64,000 nt of DNA from Pseudoduganella plicata (GTDB taxonomy: Bacteria > Pseudomonadota > Gammaproteobacteria > Burkholderiales > Burkholderiaceae_D): NCBI RefSeq assembly GCF_004421005.1, contig NZ_CP038026.1, positions 2,232,001 through 2,296,000 on the forward strand, given 5' to 3'. Both the position numbers and the translations under genes were made by a program. The notes beneath the pieces were generated by a model that worked only from the letters and a program-made list of their open reading frames with translations, made no database searches and was not told the DNA's origin. Positions 17,828 to 26,760 of this stretch are shown here, piece after piece (position 1 is the first letter of the stretch; each line of letters begins with the position of its first letter).

Positions 17828-18775
17828 TCAGACCAGTGTCTTGTTGATAACGGCCGCCAGCTTGCTGGCGTAGTTCGGGTCGGTGGCATAGCCGGCCTTC
17901 TGCAGGTTGCGGGCGAACGCCGTGGCATCGCCGCCGCTGGCCAGCACTTTTTCGTAGCGCGGATTGTTCGTGATCAGCCTGGCGTAATCCTTGAAGCTGT
18001 CCGCATAGCTGTCGTAGGCGCGGAAGCGCTCGATCCTGCGGGTGGGCTGGCCGTTCACGTATTCCGTCGTGGCCACGTCCACCGTCTTGCCCTTCCAGCC
18101 GGCGCCGGCCTTGATGCCGAACAGGTTGTGGCTGGTGCTGCCGTCGGCAGCCTTGATCTCGCGGCGGCCCCAGCCGCTTTCCAGCGCCGCCTGGCCCAGC
18201 ATGAACTTGGCCGGCACGCCGGTGGCGCGGCTGGCTTCTTCCGCGTGGGCGGACAGTTTGTCGGCAAATGCCCGCACGTGCGCATGGCGCGACGTGCTGG
18301 CCGTCGTGGCCGCCGGTGCCGCCGCCGCATTGGCCGCGGCGTTGCCGCCGGCGGCCGCAATGGAACGCTGCAGCTTGGCCGCGTCGATCATCGAACGGGT
18401 CAGGCCGCCTTCGGGCATGGCCGCGTCCGCGCTGATAGCCGCGTTGTTGCCATTGATCCCCGCCGTCTTCGACAGCTGGCGCACCAGCACGTCCGCCAGG
18501 CCGATGCCTTTCTTGGCAATGTTCTGGCTGGTCTGCTGGTCCAGCATCGTCGTGAACATCTTCGTCTGCTCGTTGTCGAGCATGCCTTCCTGCGGCGTCG
18601 CGTCGCGCATGCTCTTCAGCATCATGTTGACGAACATGGCTTCGAACTGCGTCGCGGCAGCCTTGGTCGCTTCAGCCGAGCCCGCCCTGGCGCCCTGGCG
18701 CAATTCGGACAGGCCCTTGCTGTCGATTGCGAGGCTGGCGGTAAGGTCTTTGGGGGTGCTCGTCTGACGGATCAT
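17828..18775 (-). CDS. flgJ: flagellar rod cap and peptidoglycan hydrolase FlgJ
   Basis: FlgJ caps the growing rod in the periplasm and opens the cell wall for it. ATG at 18775 follows a GAGG site. The 315-residue product has both usual halves: the rod-binding domain (about 30-110, with A-A-T-Q-F-E-A-M-F-V-N-M-M-L-K-S-M) and a C-terminal glucosaminidase domain (about 160-310, with G-Q-A-A-L-E-S-G-W-G, whose Glu is the expected catalytic residue, and N-L-F-G-I-K-A). An Ala-rich linker joins them. It follows flgI by 21 bp. Confidence 0.97.
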   Translation of the reverse strand: MIRQTSTPKDLTASLAIDSKGLSELRQGARAGSAEATKAAATQFEAMFVNMMLKSMRDATPQEGMLDNEQTKMFTTMLDQQTSQNIAKKGIGLADVLVRQLSKTAGINGNNAAISADAAMPEGGLTRSMIDAAKLQRSIAAAGGNAAANAAAAPAATTASTSRHAHVRAFADKLSAHAEEASRATGVPAKFMLGQAALESGWGRREIKAADGSTSHNLFGIKAGAGWKGKTVDVATTEYVNGQPTRRIERFRAYDSYADSFKDYARLITNNPRYEKVLASGGDATAFARNLQKAGYATDPNYASKLAAVINKTLV

Positions 18776-18796
18776 GGCTGCCTCGATGACTTATTG

Positions 18797-19912
18797 TTAG
18801 ATGATTTCCAGCTCGGCGCGCAGCGCACCGGATGCCTTCATGGCCTGCAGGATGGCCAGCAGGTCTTGCGGCGACGCGCCGATGGCATTCAGCGCCTTGA
18901 CGACGTCGGCCAGCGCCGCCCCGCCCTGCACCATCAGCACCTTGCCCGGCGCCTTCTGGATGTCGACCGAACCGGGGTTCGTCACGGCCGTCTGGCCGCC
19001 CGACATGGCGTTCGGCTGGCTCACCTGCGGGTCGGCCGACACGGCCACCGACAGGTTGCCGTGCGAGATCGCGCACGTCTGCAGCGTCACCGCCTGGTTC
19101 ATCACGACGGAGCCGGTACGCGCGTTCATGATGACCTTGGCGGCCAGCGCGGACGGCCGCACGTCGATGTCTTCCAGCTGGCCGATGAACGTCACGCGCT
19201 GGTCCGAAGCGGACGGCGCCTGGACGCGGATGACGCGGCCGTCCAGCGCGTAGGCGATGCCCGTGCCGTACTTGTTGTTGATGGCTTCGACCACACGGCT
19301 GGCGGTGGCGAAGTCCGTGCTGTTCAGTTCCAGGCGGATCTGGCCGCCCTCGCCCAGTGCCGTCGGCACGGCGCGTTCGACGGTGGCGCCGCCGGAAATG
19401 CGGCCCACCGACAGGTGGTTGACGACAACCGAGGCGCCGCCGCCGGGCGACTGCGCGCCGACGCCGCCCACCAGGATATTGCCCTGTGCCATGCCGTAGA
19501 TGGCGCCGTCGGCACCCTTCAGAGGCGTCATCAGCAGCGTACCGCCGCGCAGGCTTTTCGCATTACCCATCGACGAGACGGTCACGTCCAGCATCTGGCC
19601 CGGCTGGGCGAACGCCGGCAGCGACGTGGTGACCATGACGGCCGCCACGTTCTTCAGCTGCAAATTCGTGCCAGGTGGCAGGGTCACGCCCATCTGCTGC
19701 AGCATGGCGGCGATGCTCTGCACGGTGAACGGGGTTTGCGTGGTCTGGTCGCCGGTGCCGTCCAGGCCCACGACGATGCCGTAGCCCATCAGCTGATTCT
19801 GGCGCACGCCCGCGATGGTGGCGAGGTCCTTCAGGCGCTCGGCATGGGCGACCGGTGCCAGCAGAGCAATGGAAACGCCCAATGCAGCGAGGGTTTTGGC
19901 AAGGATGGTCAT
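18797..19912 (-). CDS. flgI: flagellar P-ring protein FlgI
   Basis: FlgI forms the bushing around the rod in the peptidoglycan layer. ATG at 19912 gives 371 residues. A Sec signal peptide (residues 1-24, ending A-H-A) is followed by the highly conserved mature N-terminus E-R-L-K-D-L-A-T-I-A-G-V-R and the G-Y-G-I-V-V-G-L-D-G-T-G-D-Q-T segment. The C-terminus has the L-N-A-I-G-A-S-P-Q-D-L-L-A-I-L-Q signature. The start is one base after the flgH stop, so coupling is likely. Confidence 0.98.
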   Translation of the reverse strand: MTILAKTLAALGVSIALLAPVAHAERLKDLATIAGVRQNQLMGYGIVVGLDGTGDQTTQTPFTVQSIAAMLQQMGVTLPPGTNLQLKNVAAVMVTTSLPAFAQPGQMLDVTVSSMGNAKSLRGGTLLMTPLKGADGAIYGMAQGNILVGGVGAQSPGGGASVVVNHLSVGRISGGATVERAVPTALGEGGQIRLELNSTDFATASRVVEAINNKYGTGIAYALDGRVIRVQAPSASDQRVTFIGQLEDIDVRPSALAAKVIMNARTGSVVMNQAVTLQTCAISHGNLSVAVSADPQVSQPNAMSGGQTAVTNPGSVDIQKAPGKVLMVQGGAALADVVKALNAIGASPQDLLAILQAMKASGALRAELEII

Positions 19913-19913
19913 A

Positions 19914-20567
19914 TCAGAACGGCAGCAGGCTCAGGAAGAAACGCGACGCCATCGACGACAGCTCGGCGCGGTCCAGGTGCGTATTGGTACGGTACTCGAC
20001 ACGGGCGTCGGCAATGGCCGTGGACGACACGGTGTTGCCCGCACCGATCGAGTCGGGATTGACGACGCCGGAGACGCGGATGAATTCCGTGCCCTTGTCC
20101 ATCGACACCTGCTTCTCCCCGGCGACAACCAGGTTGCCGTTCGACAGCACTTCCACCACCGTCACACCCATCGTGCCGGTAAACGTGTTCGAAGCCGTCT
20201 GGCTGGCCGCATCGGCCGACTTGTTTTCCGTGCTGGTGCCGATATTGGCGCCCAGTCGGCCCTGCAGCGGACCCGGGATGCCGAAGTTGGCGCTGCCGGT
20301 GCGGCTGTTCGAGCTGGCGCCGTTCTTCACCGCCGACGTACGCTCGGTGATGTTGACGTTCAGGATGTCGCCCACGTGACGGGCACGACGGTCCTCGAAC
20401 GCGGGACGGTAGCTGGCGGTCTGGTAGATTGCGCCGTTGGCGGTCGCTGCCGTCTGCAGCGGCGGGATCGGCCGTGCCGACGTAGGGCCGGCAACGATCG
20501 TCGTCGGCGTGCTGGCGCAACCGGCCAGCGCGGCAAGGATGAAGGCGGAAAGAGCGAGCTTATTCAT
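19914..20567 (-). CDS. flgH: flagellar L-ring lipoprotein FlgH
   Basis: FlgH forms the outer-membrane ring around the rod. ATG at 20567 gives 217 residues. A lipoprotein signal with lipobox L-A-G-C places the lipidated Cys at residue 17. The mature protein has the conserved S-L-F/R-H-V-G-D-I-L-N-V-N-I segment near 85-95 and the G-E-K-Q-V-S-M-D-K-G-T-E-F-I-R-V-S-G-V stretch near 150-170. It follows flgG by 2 bp and precedes flgI by 1 bp. Confidence 0.97.
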   Translation of the reverse strand: MNKLALSAFILAALAGCASTPTTIVAGPTSARPIPPLQTAATANGAIYQTASYRPAFEDRRARHVGDILNVNITERTSAVKNGASSNSRTGSANFGIPGPLQGRLGANIGTSTENKSADAASQTASNTFTGTMGVTVVEVLSNGNLVVAGEKQVSMDKGTEFIRVSGVVNPDSIGAGNTVSSTAIADARVEYRTNTHLDRAELSSMASRFFLSLLPF

Positions 20568-20569
20568 GA

Positions 20570-21352
20570 TTACATCTGCGACAGTTTCTGCAGCATCTGG
20601 TCGGACGTGGTGATGGCCTTCGAGTTGATCTCGTACGCGCGCTGCGTCTGGATCATGTTGACCATCTCTTCGACCACGTTGACGTTGGACGTCTCGACAT
20701 AGCCCTGCAGGATGACGCCGGTGCCGTTCTGGCCCGGCTGGTTCTGCTGGGCGGCGCCGGATGCGCCCGTTTCGACGTACAGGTTCTCGCCCAGCGACTG
20801 AAGGCCGGTCGGGTTGATGAACGTGGCCAGTTGCAGCGAGCCGATCTGTTGCGCGGCCGCCTGGCCGGCCAGTTGCACGGAGACGGTGCCGTCCTTGCCG
20901 ACGGTGATGTTGTCGGCGTTGATGGGGACGGTGATCGGCGGCTGCAGCACGTAGCCGCTGGAAGTGACCATCTGGCCGTTGTTGTCGCGCTGGAACGAGC
21001 CGTCGCGGGTGTAGGCCGAGGTGCCGTCCGGCATCAGCACGGTAAAGAAACCGTTGCCGTTCACCATCAGGTCCTTGTCGTTGCCGGACGCCTGGGGGTT
21101 GCCCTGGGTGTGGATGCGCTCGATCGTGACGGGACGGACACCGGTACCGATCTGCATGCCCGACGGCAGCTGGGTCTGCTGCGAGGAATTGGCGCCGGGC
21201 TGGCGCACGTTTTGGTACAGCAGATCCTCGAACACGGCGCGCGACTTCTTGAAGCCGTTGGTGCTGACGTTGGCGAGGTTGTTCGACACCGTGTCCATCT
21301 GTGTCTGCTGCGCTTCCATGCCGGTCTTGGCAATCCAGAGCGAACGAATCAT
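20570..21352 (-). CDS. flgG: flagellar distal rod protein FlgG
   Basis: FlgG builds the distal rod. The frame can be read from GTG at 21418, but ATG 21352 ([16 protein letters not shown]) has the canonical FlgG N-terminus and a GGAG site 8 bases upstream, giving 260 residues. The N-terminal rod motif [14 protein letters not shown] is near 23-36 and the C-terminal helix [13 protein letters not shown] near 235-247. It lies 117 bp downstream of flgF. Confidence 0.97.
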   Translation of the reverse strand: MIRSLWIAKTGMEAQQTQMDTVSNNLANVSTNGFKKSRAVFEDLLYQNVRQPGANSSQQTQLPSGMQIGTGVRPVTIERIHTQGNPQASGNDKDLMVNGNGFFTVLMPDGTSAYTRDGSFQRDNNGQMVTSSGYVLQPPITVPINADNITVGKDGTVSVQLAGQAAAQQIGSLQLATFINPTGLQSLGENLYVETGASGAAQQNQPGQNGTGVILQGYVETSNVNVVEEMVNMIQTQRAYEINSKAITTSDQMLQKLSQM

Positions 21353-21469
21353 GTGCTTTCTCCCGTAATGCCGGCGAAGGGAGGCTCCCCCCGTCCGGAC
21401 AACTGGAAGCTCTGGCACTGACTGACCTAATGAGCTTCCTCCGATGAAAGCATTATGCGCGGCAACGAA

Positions 21470-22213
21470 TCAATTCAAAGCGAGGATCTGGGTGGCTTTC
21501 GCCGCGTTATTCTCGGCGTTCTTCAGCAGGCTCATTTGCGTGTCGAACGATCTTGCCAGGGCGATCATATTGACCATCGCATCGACCGGATTGACGTTGC
21601 TGCCTTCCAGGCAACCTTCCGCCACGCGCACGTTCGGGTCGGCCGCGGCCGGCTCGCCGGAGTTCTGGCGGAACAGGCCGTCGTCGCCGCGCACCAGTCC
21701 CGAGGTCGGCGGATTGACCAGCTTGATGCGGCCCAGCACGTTGGCCGGACCCGGCTGGGTCTGGCCGTTGTCGATGCCGCTGACAGTGCCGTCGGCGGAG
21801 ATCGAAATGTCCATGTTCGGCGGCACGGCGATGGGGCCGTTCTCGCCCTGCAGCATCTGGCCGGAACTCGTCTGCAGCATGCCGTTTTCGTTGATCTTCA
21901 GGCTGCCGTTGCGGGTGTACGCTTCCGAGCCGTCCGTCGACTGCACGGCCAGCCAGCCTTCGCCCTTGATGGCAACGTCGAGCGAGCGGCCCGTCGTTTC
22001 AATGGGACCGGCACGGAAGTCGGCGCCCACGGTGTCGGCCACCACGAACGTGCGCGTCGGCAAGCCTTCGGACACGACGGGAACAGCGCGGAACGCGTCG
22101 ATCTGGGCACGGAAGCCCGTCGTGGTGGCGTTGGCAAGGTTGTTCGACGTGGTGGCCTGCTGGTCCAGGATGTGCCTGGCGCCGGTCATTGCTGTGTAGA
22201 CGAGTTTGTCCAT
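21470..22213 (-). CDS. flgF: flagellar proximal rod protein FlgF
   Basis: FlgF is one of the proximal rod proteins. ATG at 22213 (MDKLVYTAMTGARHIL) is chosen over the longer reading because it matches the family N-terminus; the product has 247 residues. The rod motif N-N-L-A-N-A-T-T-T-G-F-R-A is near 22-34 and the C-terminal helix V-D-A-M-V-N-M-I-A-L-A-R-S-F-D near 215-230. It is separated from flgE by 134 bp holding a strong hairpin followed by a T-run on the opposite strand. Confidence 0.97.
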   Translation of the reverse strand: MDKLVYTAMTGARHILDQQATTSNNLANATTTGFRAQIDAFRAVPVVSEGLPTRTFVVADTVGADFRAGPIETTGRSLDVAIKGEGWLAVQSTDGSEAYTRNGSLKINENGMLQTSSGQMLQGENGPIAVPPNMDISISADGTVSGIDNGQTQPGPANVLGRIKLVNPPTSGLVRGDDGLFRQNSGEPAAADPNVRVAEGCLEGSNVNPVDAMVNMIALARSFDTQMSLLKNAENNAAKATQILALN

Positions 22214-22271
22214 GGTGTGCTCTGTATGGCACAAAGTGCCGTTGACGATGGATGAAGCGGTCGCGCAGTGC

Positions 22272-22305
22272 CGGGGTCGGACCCGATGGGTCCGACCCCG
22301 TTTTT
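22272..22305 (+). repeat. 13-bp perfect inverted repeat inside the flg operon (flgE-flgF gap)
   Basis: Arms CGGGGTCGGACCC (22272-22284) and GGGTCCGACCCCG (22288-22300) are separated by GAT and followed by five T on the + strand. It resembles an intrinsic terminator for + strand transcription, yet no + strand gene precedes it; on the flg strand it lacks a downstream T-run but starts after an A-run. It belongs to the group of intergenic repeats listed in the findings. Confidence 0.8.
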
Positions 22306-22347
22306 CCGTCGCGGACTGCAACAGCTAAGCGGGCAGGCTTACTGGCA

Positions 22348-23886
22348 TTAACGCAGATTCACCAGGGTCTGCAACACGGAGTCTTCCGTCTTGATCGTCT
22401 GCGCATTGGCCTGGTAGACGCGCTGCGCGGTGATCATGTCGACCAGCGCTTCGGTCAGGTCCACGTTCGACGCTTCGACGGACGACGCGCGCAGCTGGCC
22501 CATGCCGCCCTCGCCCGGCACGCCGATCTGCGGCACGCCGGAACCGGAGCTTTCCGCCCACGCGTTGTTGCCCAGCGGGGTCAGGTTCTCGACGCTGGTG
22601 AAGTCGGCGAGCACGATCTGCGCCAGCGGACGGGATTTACCGTTGCTGTACTGGCCCAGGATGACGCCGTTCTCGTCGGCGGCGAAACGCTGCAGGCTGC
22701 CGGACGAGTAACCGTCCTGCGTCGACATCTTTTCGCTGGTGGCCGTGCCGTACTGCGTGGTGCCGTCGAACGTCGTCGTGATCGGGATGAGCAGTTCGGA
22801 ACCGTTGTCCGGGTAGACCGGCAACGTGATTGTGAATGGCATCGTCGTCGGCGGCGTGGCCGCGGCCATTGCAGCCGTGTCGAGCTGGCCCGACGTGGAA
22901 AAGCGCAAGGTGCCCACTTTCTTGGCCTGAACGTTGACGGCGCCCGCAAACGCGGACTCGATCATTGCCGGCGTGTAGTTTGCCATATTGCCAATATCGG
23001 TCGTGCCGTTGTACAGCGCGCTCACGGCTGCGGTGACGGAAGCCGGCGGCGGCGGCGTCAATCCATTGAGCTTGGCGGTCACGGCGGCGCCCAGCGCGTC
23101 GGCATAGGCGACGCGGGCAGCGGTCGGATCGGTGCCATTCGCCAGGGCGTTTTGCAGCGCGGTGCGCGCAGCGGTAACCGTTGGGTCTGTTGCCGTTGCC
23201 GTCATGATGGCCTTGGAGTCGACTTGCACGCCGTCGTTGGCGGCATACACGTCCCAGTCGCCGCTGCCCAGGCTGACGTAATACATGCCCATCGTGTGCT
23301 CGTTGCCCAGCGAGTCGTATACCGGCATCACCGTCTGTTTCGTGTACGACGTCGGGTCCGTTGCGTCGAACGGCTGCGTCTTTGGTGCCGTCGAGTTCGA
23401 GCTCAGGTTGATCTGGAAGTTCGCCTTGGTCGTCTGCACCGGGGCCAGGTCGGACGAGTCGATCGTGATCGGCACGGGTGCGCCCTGCAGGATGACGCCG
23501 TCCTTGTTGGCCAGATAACCCGTCAGCGCCGCGCCCTGGGCGTTGACGATGCCGCCGTTCTTGTCCATCGAGAACTGGCCGTTACGGGTGTACTGGATGG
23601 CGCCGTCCACCGTCGTGCGGAAGAAGCCGCCGCCGTTGATGGAAATGTCCAGGGGATTGTTGGTCGTTTCGATATTACCTTGCGTGAACTGCTGCGCCAG
23701 GCGCGCCACCGTCACGCCGATACCGGGATTGTTGCCGCTGATACCGTTCAGGGAATTGGCGTACAGGTCGGCAAACTGCGCTTCCGAGCTCTTGAAGCCG
23801 ACCGTGCTGGCGTTGGCGATGTTGTTGCCGATGACGTCGAGCGACTTGGCTGCGCCGTTGAGACCGCTAAGACCTTGTTGGAACAT
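22348..23886 (-). CDS. flgE: flagellar hook protein FlgE
   Basis: FlgE polymerises into the hook. ATG at 23886 gives 512 residues, longer than the enteric protein. The N-terminal part has F-Q-Q-G-L-S-G-L-N-G-A-A-K-S-L-D and N-N-I-A-N-A-S-T-V-G-F-K (residues 2-34); the C-terminal helix has L-V-D-M-I-T-A-Q-R-V-Y-Q-A-N-A-Q-T-I near 485-502. The extra length is an Ala/Thr/Pro-rich insertion at about 235-320 that should form a surface domain. flgD lies 76 bp upstream. Confidence 0.97.
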   Translation of the reverse strand: MFQQGLSGLNGAAKSLDVIGNNIANASTVGFKSSEAQFADLYANSLNGISGNNPGIGVTVARLAQQFTQGNIETTNNPLDISINGGGFFRTTVDGAIQYTRNGQFSMDKNGGIVNAQGAALTGYLANKDGVILQGAPVPITIDSSDLAPVQTTKANFQINLSSNSTAPKTQPFDATDPTSYTKQTVMPVYDSLGNEHTMGMYYVSLGSGDWDVYAANDGVQVDSKAIMTATATDPTVTAARTALQNALANGTDPTAARVAYADALGAAVTAKLNGLTPPPPASVTAAVSALYNGTTDIGNMANYTPAMIESAFAGAVNVQAKKVGTLRFSTSGQLDTAAMAAATPPTTMPFTITLPVYPDNGSELLIPITTTFDGTTQYGTATSEKMSTQDGYSSGSLQRFAADENGVILGQYSNGKSRPLAQIVLADFTSVENLTPLGNNAWAESSGSGVPQIGVPGEGGMGQLRASSVEASNVDLTEALVDMITAQRVYQANAQTIKTEDSVLQTLVNLR

Positions 23887-23962
23887 GATTTTCCCCTGTC
23901 AGAGATGGGCTGGAACTGATTTGAATGATGAGGTAACGGCGCTGGTGTTCTGGAACCGCGCG

Positions 23963-24646
23963 TTACAGAACCTGTTTGATGTCGTCCATGGTCAATTGAC
24001 CGAGGGACGGCACGTTGAGCTTGGCGCCAGTGGGGCCCGTCGAGACGCTGGCGACGGTGCCGAAGGCCAGCGTGCCGGCATCCGTCAGCGTCTTGCCGCC
24101 GGTCGAGGCCGTCAGGGCCAGCGTATAGTTGCCGTCCGCGGCCGTGGTGCCGTCGGCCAGCTTGCCGTCCCAGATCAGGGGCTGCACGCCCGGCTCGACC
24201 GCCTGCATCGAAATGGTATGGACGACCTTGCCGCTGGCGTTGCGGATCTCGACATCGACCTTGTCCGCATACGAGCCCAGCTCGACACCGAAAATCCCCT
24301 TGCCTTCCGCGACCTGCATCGTCTTGCCGGCGGCCAGGACGCCGTGGTTGATCATGTTGACGGCCTGGGCGGAATTGCTGGCCGCATAGTCCGACTTCAG
24401 CGACGCCAGCGTGTCGTTCAGCTTGTTGATGCCCGTGACCGTGTTCAGCTGGGCCAGCTGGCTCGTGACCTGGGCGTTATCCAGCGGGTTGAGCGGATCC
24501 TGGTTCTTCAGCTGCGTGATCAAGAGGGTCATGAACTTATCCTGCTCGGCGGAGATCTTGTCGCCCGACGTCGCTTCCTTCGGGTTGACGGCGTTCATCA
24601 GTGCCGAGGCCGGCGACGTAGCGTTGTTGGTGGTGGTAATCGACAT
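23963..24646 (-). CDS. flgD: flagellar hook cap/assembly protein FlgD
   Basis: FlgD caps the growing hook and lets FlgE assemble. ATG at 24646 gives 227 residues. The conserved N-terminal segment F-M-T-L-L-I-T-Q-L-K-N-Q-D-P-L-N-P-L-D is at residues 37-55, followed by Q-L-A-Q-L-N-T-V-T-G-I. The C-terminal half has the FlgD Ig-like/Tudor fold with the D-G-T-T-A-A-D-G-N-Y-T turn. Gaps to flgC (11 bp) and flgE (76 bp) are consistent with one operon. Confidence 0.96.
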   Translation of the reverse strand: MSITTTNNATSPASALMNAVNPKEATSGDKISAEQDKFMTLLITQLKNQDPLNPLDNAQVTSQLAQLNTVTGINKLNDTLASLKSDYAASNSAQAVNMINHGVLAAGKTMQVAEGKGIFGVELGSYADKVDVEIRNASGKVVHTISMQAVEPGVQPLIWDGKLADGTTAADGNYTLALTASTGGKTLTDAGTLAFGTVASVSTGPTGAKLNVPSLGQLTMDDIKQVL

Positions 24647-24657
24647 GGCAGCCTGGA

Positions 24658-25062
24658 TTATTGACCGATGGTCAGGGTTTTCATCAGCAGCGACTTGGCT
24701 GCGTTCATCGTTTCCACATTGTTCTGGTACGAGCGGGAAGCGGACAGCATGTTGACCATCTCGTCGACGGTGTTCACGTTCGGCATTTCGACATAGCCTT
24801 TCTCGTCGGCCAGCGGGTTCTTCGGGTCGTACATCATCTTCATCGGCGACGGGTCTTCGATCACCTGCTTTACGCGCACGCTGGTGGCCGTGTTGTCCGC
24901 GCTGGGCGTTGCTTCGAAGACGACCTGCTTGGCGCGGTAGGCCTGGCCACTGGCGCTGGTGGCGCTGTCGGCATTGGCGAGGTTGCTGGCCACGACGTTC
25001 AGGCGCTGCGACTGCGCGCTCATCGCCGAGCCGGACACATTAAAGATATTGAACAGAGACAT
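24658..25062 (-). CDS. flgC: flagellar proximal rod protein FlgC
   Basis: FlgC is a proximal rod subunit. ATG at 25062 gives 134 residues, the standard length. The N-terminus has [16 protein letters not shown] and [10 protein letters not shown] (residues 2-36). The middle [18 protein letters not shown] segment and the late [14 protein letters not shown] helix are family hallmarks. It starts 2 bp after flgB. Confidence 0.97.
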   Translation of the reverse strand: MSLFNIFNVSGSAMSAQSQRLNVVASNLANADSATSASGQAYRAKQVVFEATPSADNTATSVRVKQVIEDPSPMKMMYDPKNPLADEKGYVEMPNVNTVDEMVNMLSASRSYQNNVETMNAAKSLLMKTLTIGQ

Positions 25063-25064
25063 GA

Positions 25065-25481
25065 TTACTGTCCTCCCTGGATCACGGACAGCAAGCCCTT
25101 GATCTGGCTGTTGATGAAGTTGACGCCCGCTTCGTAGCGCAGCGCGTTGTCGGCGAACTGGTTGCGCTCGACGTCCATGTCGACGGTGTTGCCGTCCACG
25201 GCGCCCTGCACGACACCGCGGTACTGCAGCGGCGTGCCGTCGGCCGTCGTGCCGGCACCTTGCGGCGGCAGCGGATAGTGCTTCGGCGCCGTCGTCGTCA
25301 AAGGCCCGCCCTTGTTGACATCGAGCGCCGCCTGCAGCGCGGATGAAAAGTCGATATCGCGGGCCTTGTAGTTGGGCGTGTCCGCATTGGCGATATTGGA
25401 AGCGAGCACGCTCTGGCGCGTCGAGCGCAGGCTCAGTGCCGTTTCGTTGAATCGCAGGTGATCGTCGAGTTTGCCTAGCAT
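25065..25481 (-). CDS. flgB: flagellar proximal rod protein FlgB
   Basis: FlgB is the first proximal rod subunit and the first gene of the flgBCDEFGHIJKL operon. The frame is open further upstream, but ATG at 25481 ([16 protein letters not shown]) has a GGAGG site and yields 138 residues, the family norm. The motif [19 protein letters not shown] is at about 29-47 and the C-terminal [11 protein letters not shown] helix near 120. It is divergent from flgA across about 150 bp. Confidence 0.97.
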   Translation of the reverse strand: MLGKLDDHLRFNETALSLRSTRQSVLASNIANADTPNYKARDIDFSSALQAALDVNKGGPLTTTAPKHYPLPPQGAGTTADGTPLQYRGVVQGAVDGNTVDMDVERNQFADNALRYEAGVNFINSQIKGLLSVIQGGQ

Positions 25482-25631
25482 TTTACGCTTCCTCCATCGG
25501 TAACAGGATCGATGATACGGATGCTCCACGGCAAATAAAGCGATGAGAAGCACGACCTTTCCCGTCCTGTTCGCCGCTTTCGTCCGGCCGCCACGGCCTA
25601 TCATGGCAACATTCACGCAAAGTATTGCCAC
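25482..25631. promoter_or_regulatory. divergent flgB/flgA promoter region
   Basis: The 150-bp gap separates the two flg operons. On the minus strand a TATCAT hexamer at 25514-25519, preceded by GCATC as in the flhA and flhF leaders, could be the -10 of flgB. On the + strand a TATCAT at 25599-25604 could serve flgA. Both lack a good -35, as expected for promoters helped by an activator such as FlhDC; no FlhDC site could be defined by eye. Confidence 0.45.
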
Positions 25632-26318
25632 ATGAAAACTCTCACTTCAGCACTTTTACTGTCAGCGATTACGGGTGCCGCCTCCGCTGCGCAAATCCAG
25701 GATCCGGCCAAGCTGCGCCAGACCGTGGACCAGTTCCTGCAGGTGCAAAGCGCAGGCCTGCCCGGCAAGGTGACGGTCACGGTCGGCAACGTGGACGGGC
25801 GCATGAAGCTGGCCGCCTGCCCCGCCCCGGAAGCGTTCCTGATGCCGGGCAGCAAACCATGGGGCAAGACAACGGTGGGCGTACGCTGTGCGGCGCCCTC
25901 GCCTTGGACGGTATATATCCAGGCGAACGTGTCCGTGCTGGGTCATTACATCGCTGCCGCATCGCCCGTGCCGCAAGGCCAGCCGATCGTGGAAAGCCAG
26001 CTGGCGACGATCCAGGGCGACCTGACGACGCTGCCGGCCAGCATCGCCACGGACAAGGCGCAGGTGCTTGGCCGAACCAGCAATATTGCCATTTCCGCCG
26101 GCATGCCGCTGCGGCTCGACAGCCTGCGCATCAAACCCGTCGTGCAGACGGGCCAGCTGGTGCGGCTCGTGTCGAGCGGACCCGGTTTTAAGGTATCGGC
26201 GGAAGCGAAAGCCGTGGCCAACGCCGCGGACGGCCAGGTGGTGCAGGTACGCACGGCCGGCGGACAACACATCAGTGGAATCGCCCGCGCAGGCGGAATG
26301 GTCGAAGTAGCATTTTGA
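25632..26318 (+). CDS. flgA: flagellar P-ring assembly chaperone FlgA
   Basis: FlgA is a periplasmic chaperone for FlgI. ATG at 25632 gives 228 residues with a signal peptide (residues 1-20, ending A-S-A-A). The C-terminal SAF/ChapFlgA domain (about 90-228) includes the conserved M-P-L-R-L-D-S-L-R-I-K and Q-T-G-Q-L-V-R-L-V segments and the final G-I-A-R-A-G-G-M-V-E-V-A-F. It is transcribed away from flgB, with the flgM promoter directly after it. Confidence 0.96.
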   Translation: MKTLTSALLLSAITGAASAAQIQDPAKLRQTVDQFLQVQSAGLPGKVTVTVGNVDGRMKLAACPAPEAFLMPGSKPWGKTTVGVRCAAPSPWTVYIQANVSVLGHYIAAASPVPQGQPIVESQLATIQGDLTTLPASIATDKAQVLGRTSNIAISAGMPLRLDSLRIKPVVQTGQLVRLVSSGPGFKVSAEAKAVANAADGQVVQVRTAGGQHISGIARAGGMVEVAF

Positions 26319-26337
26319 AAATTTCGGCCGGGGACGC

Positions 26338-26364
26338 TAAAGTTCGCGCCACCCATGCCGTTAT
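26338..26364 (+). promoter_or_regulatory. FliA (sigma-28) promoter for flgMN
   Basis: TAAAGTTC (26338-26345), an 11-base spacer, then GCCGTTAT (26357-26364) match the sigma-28 consensus TAAAGTTT-N11-GCCGATAA in 13 of 16 positions with exact spacing. It lies between flgA and flgM, 48 bp before the flgM start, so the anti-sigma factor gene is probably under the sigma factor it inhibits. Confidence 0.88.
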
Positions 26365-26412
26365 AGGACTCGTACACCGGAGTAAAAGCTCCCACCAGAC
26401 GAGGAAGATGCT

Positions 26413-26757
26413 GTGAAAATCAACGATCCATTGAAGAGCAACAGTTTGCCGGGCAACACGCCGGCAAACAACGCCCGCACGAACGCGGCCGCGACGGCGG
26501 ACACCGCCGGCACCGCGGCCAGCACGGCGGCAAAGACGACCGCCGCCAACGTGGCGCAGGCCGGCTCGGACAATGTACGCCTGTCCTCGCAAGGCCAGGC
26601 GCTGGCGGCAAGCAGCAGCAGCGGCGTGTTCGACACGAAGAAGGTCGAACGCATCAAGCTGGCCATCGCCGATGGTCAGTTCCAGGTGAATTCTGAAAAA
26701 GTGGCAGATGGCTTGCTCGATACGGTCAAGGATCTGCTGCACTCTCGAAAGCGATAG
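26413..26757 (+). CDS. flgM: anti-sigma-28 factor FlgM
   Basis: FlgM holds FliA inactive until the hook-basal body is finished, then is exported. GTG at 26413 with GAGGAAG (26401-26407) is the start; the nearby ATG at 26408 meets a stop at once. The 114-residue product begins M-K-I-N-D, has a disordered Ala/Thr-rich stretch (10-50), then the sigma-binding C-terminal helices: V-R-L-S-S-Q-G-Q near 55 and V-E-R-I-K-L-A-I-A-D-G-Q-F-Q-V-N near 79-94. A FliA promoter precedes it and flgN follows after 3 bp. Confidence 0.95.
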   Translation: MKINDPLKSNSLPGNTPANNARTNAAATADTAGTAASTAAKTTAANVAQAGSDNVRLSSQGQALAASSSSGVFDTKKVERIKLAIADGQFQVNSEKVADGLLDTVKDLLHSRKR

Positions 26758-26760
26758 GAC

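Noticed and set aside
17813..20062. 749-codon plus-strand open frame opposite flgJ/flgI
   Set aside because: The translation is an Arg/His/Gly/Val-rich shadow of well-defined flagellar genes on the other strand.
22272..22305. Hairpin between flgE and flgF as a true terminator of the flg operon
   Set aside because: The T-run is on the wrong strand for flg transcription, and flgF-flgL must be expressed for a complete flagellum.
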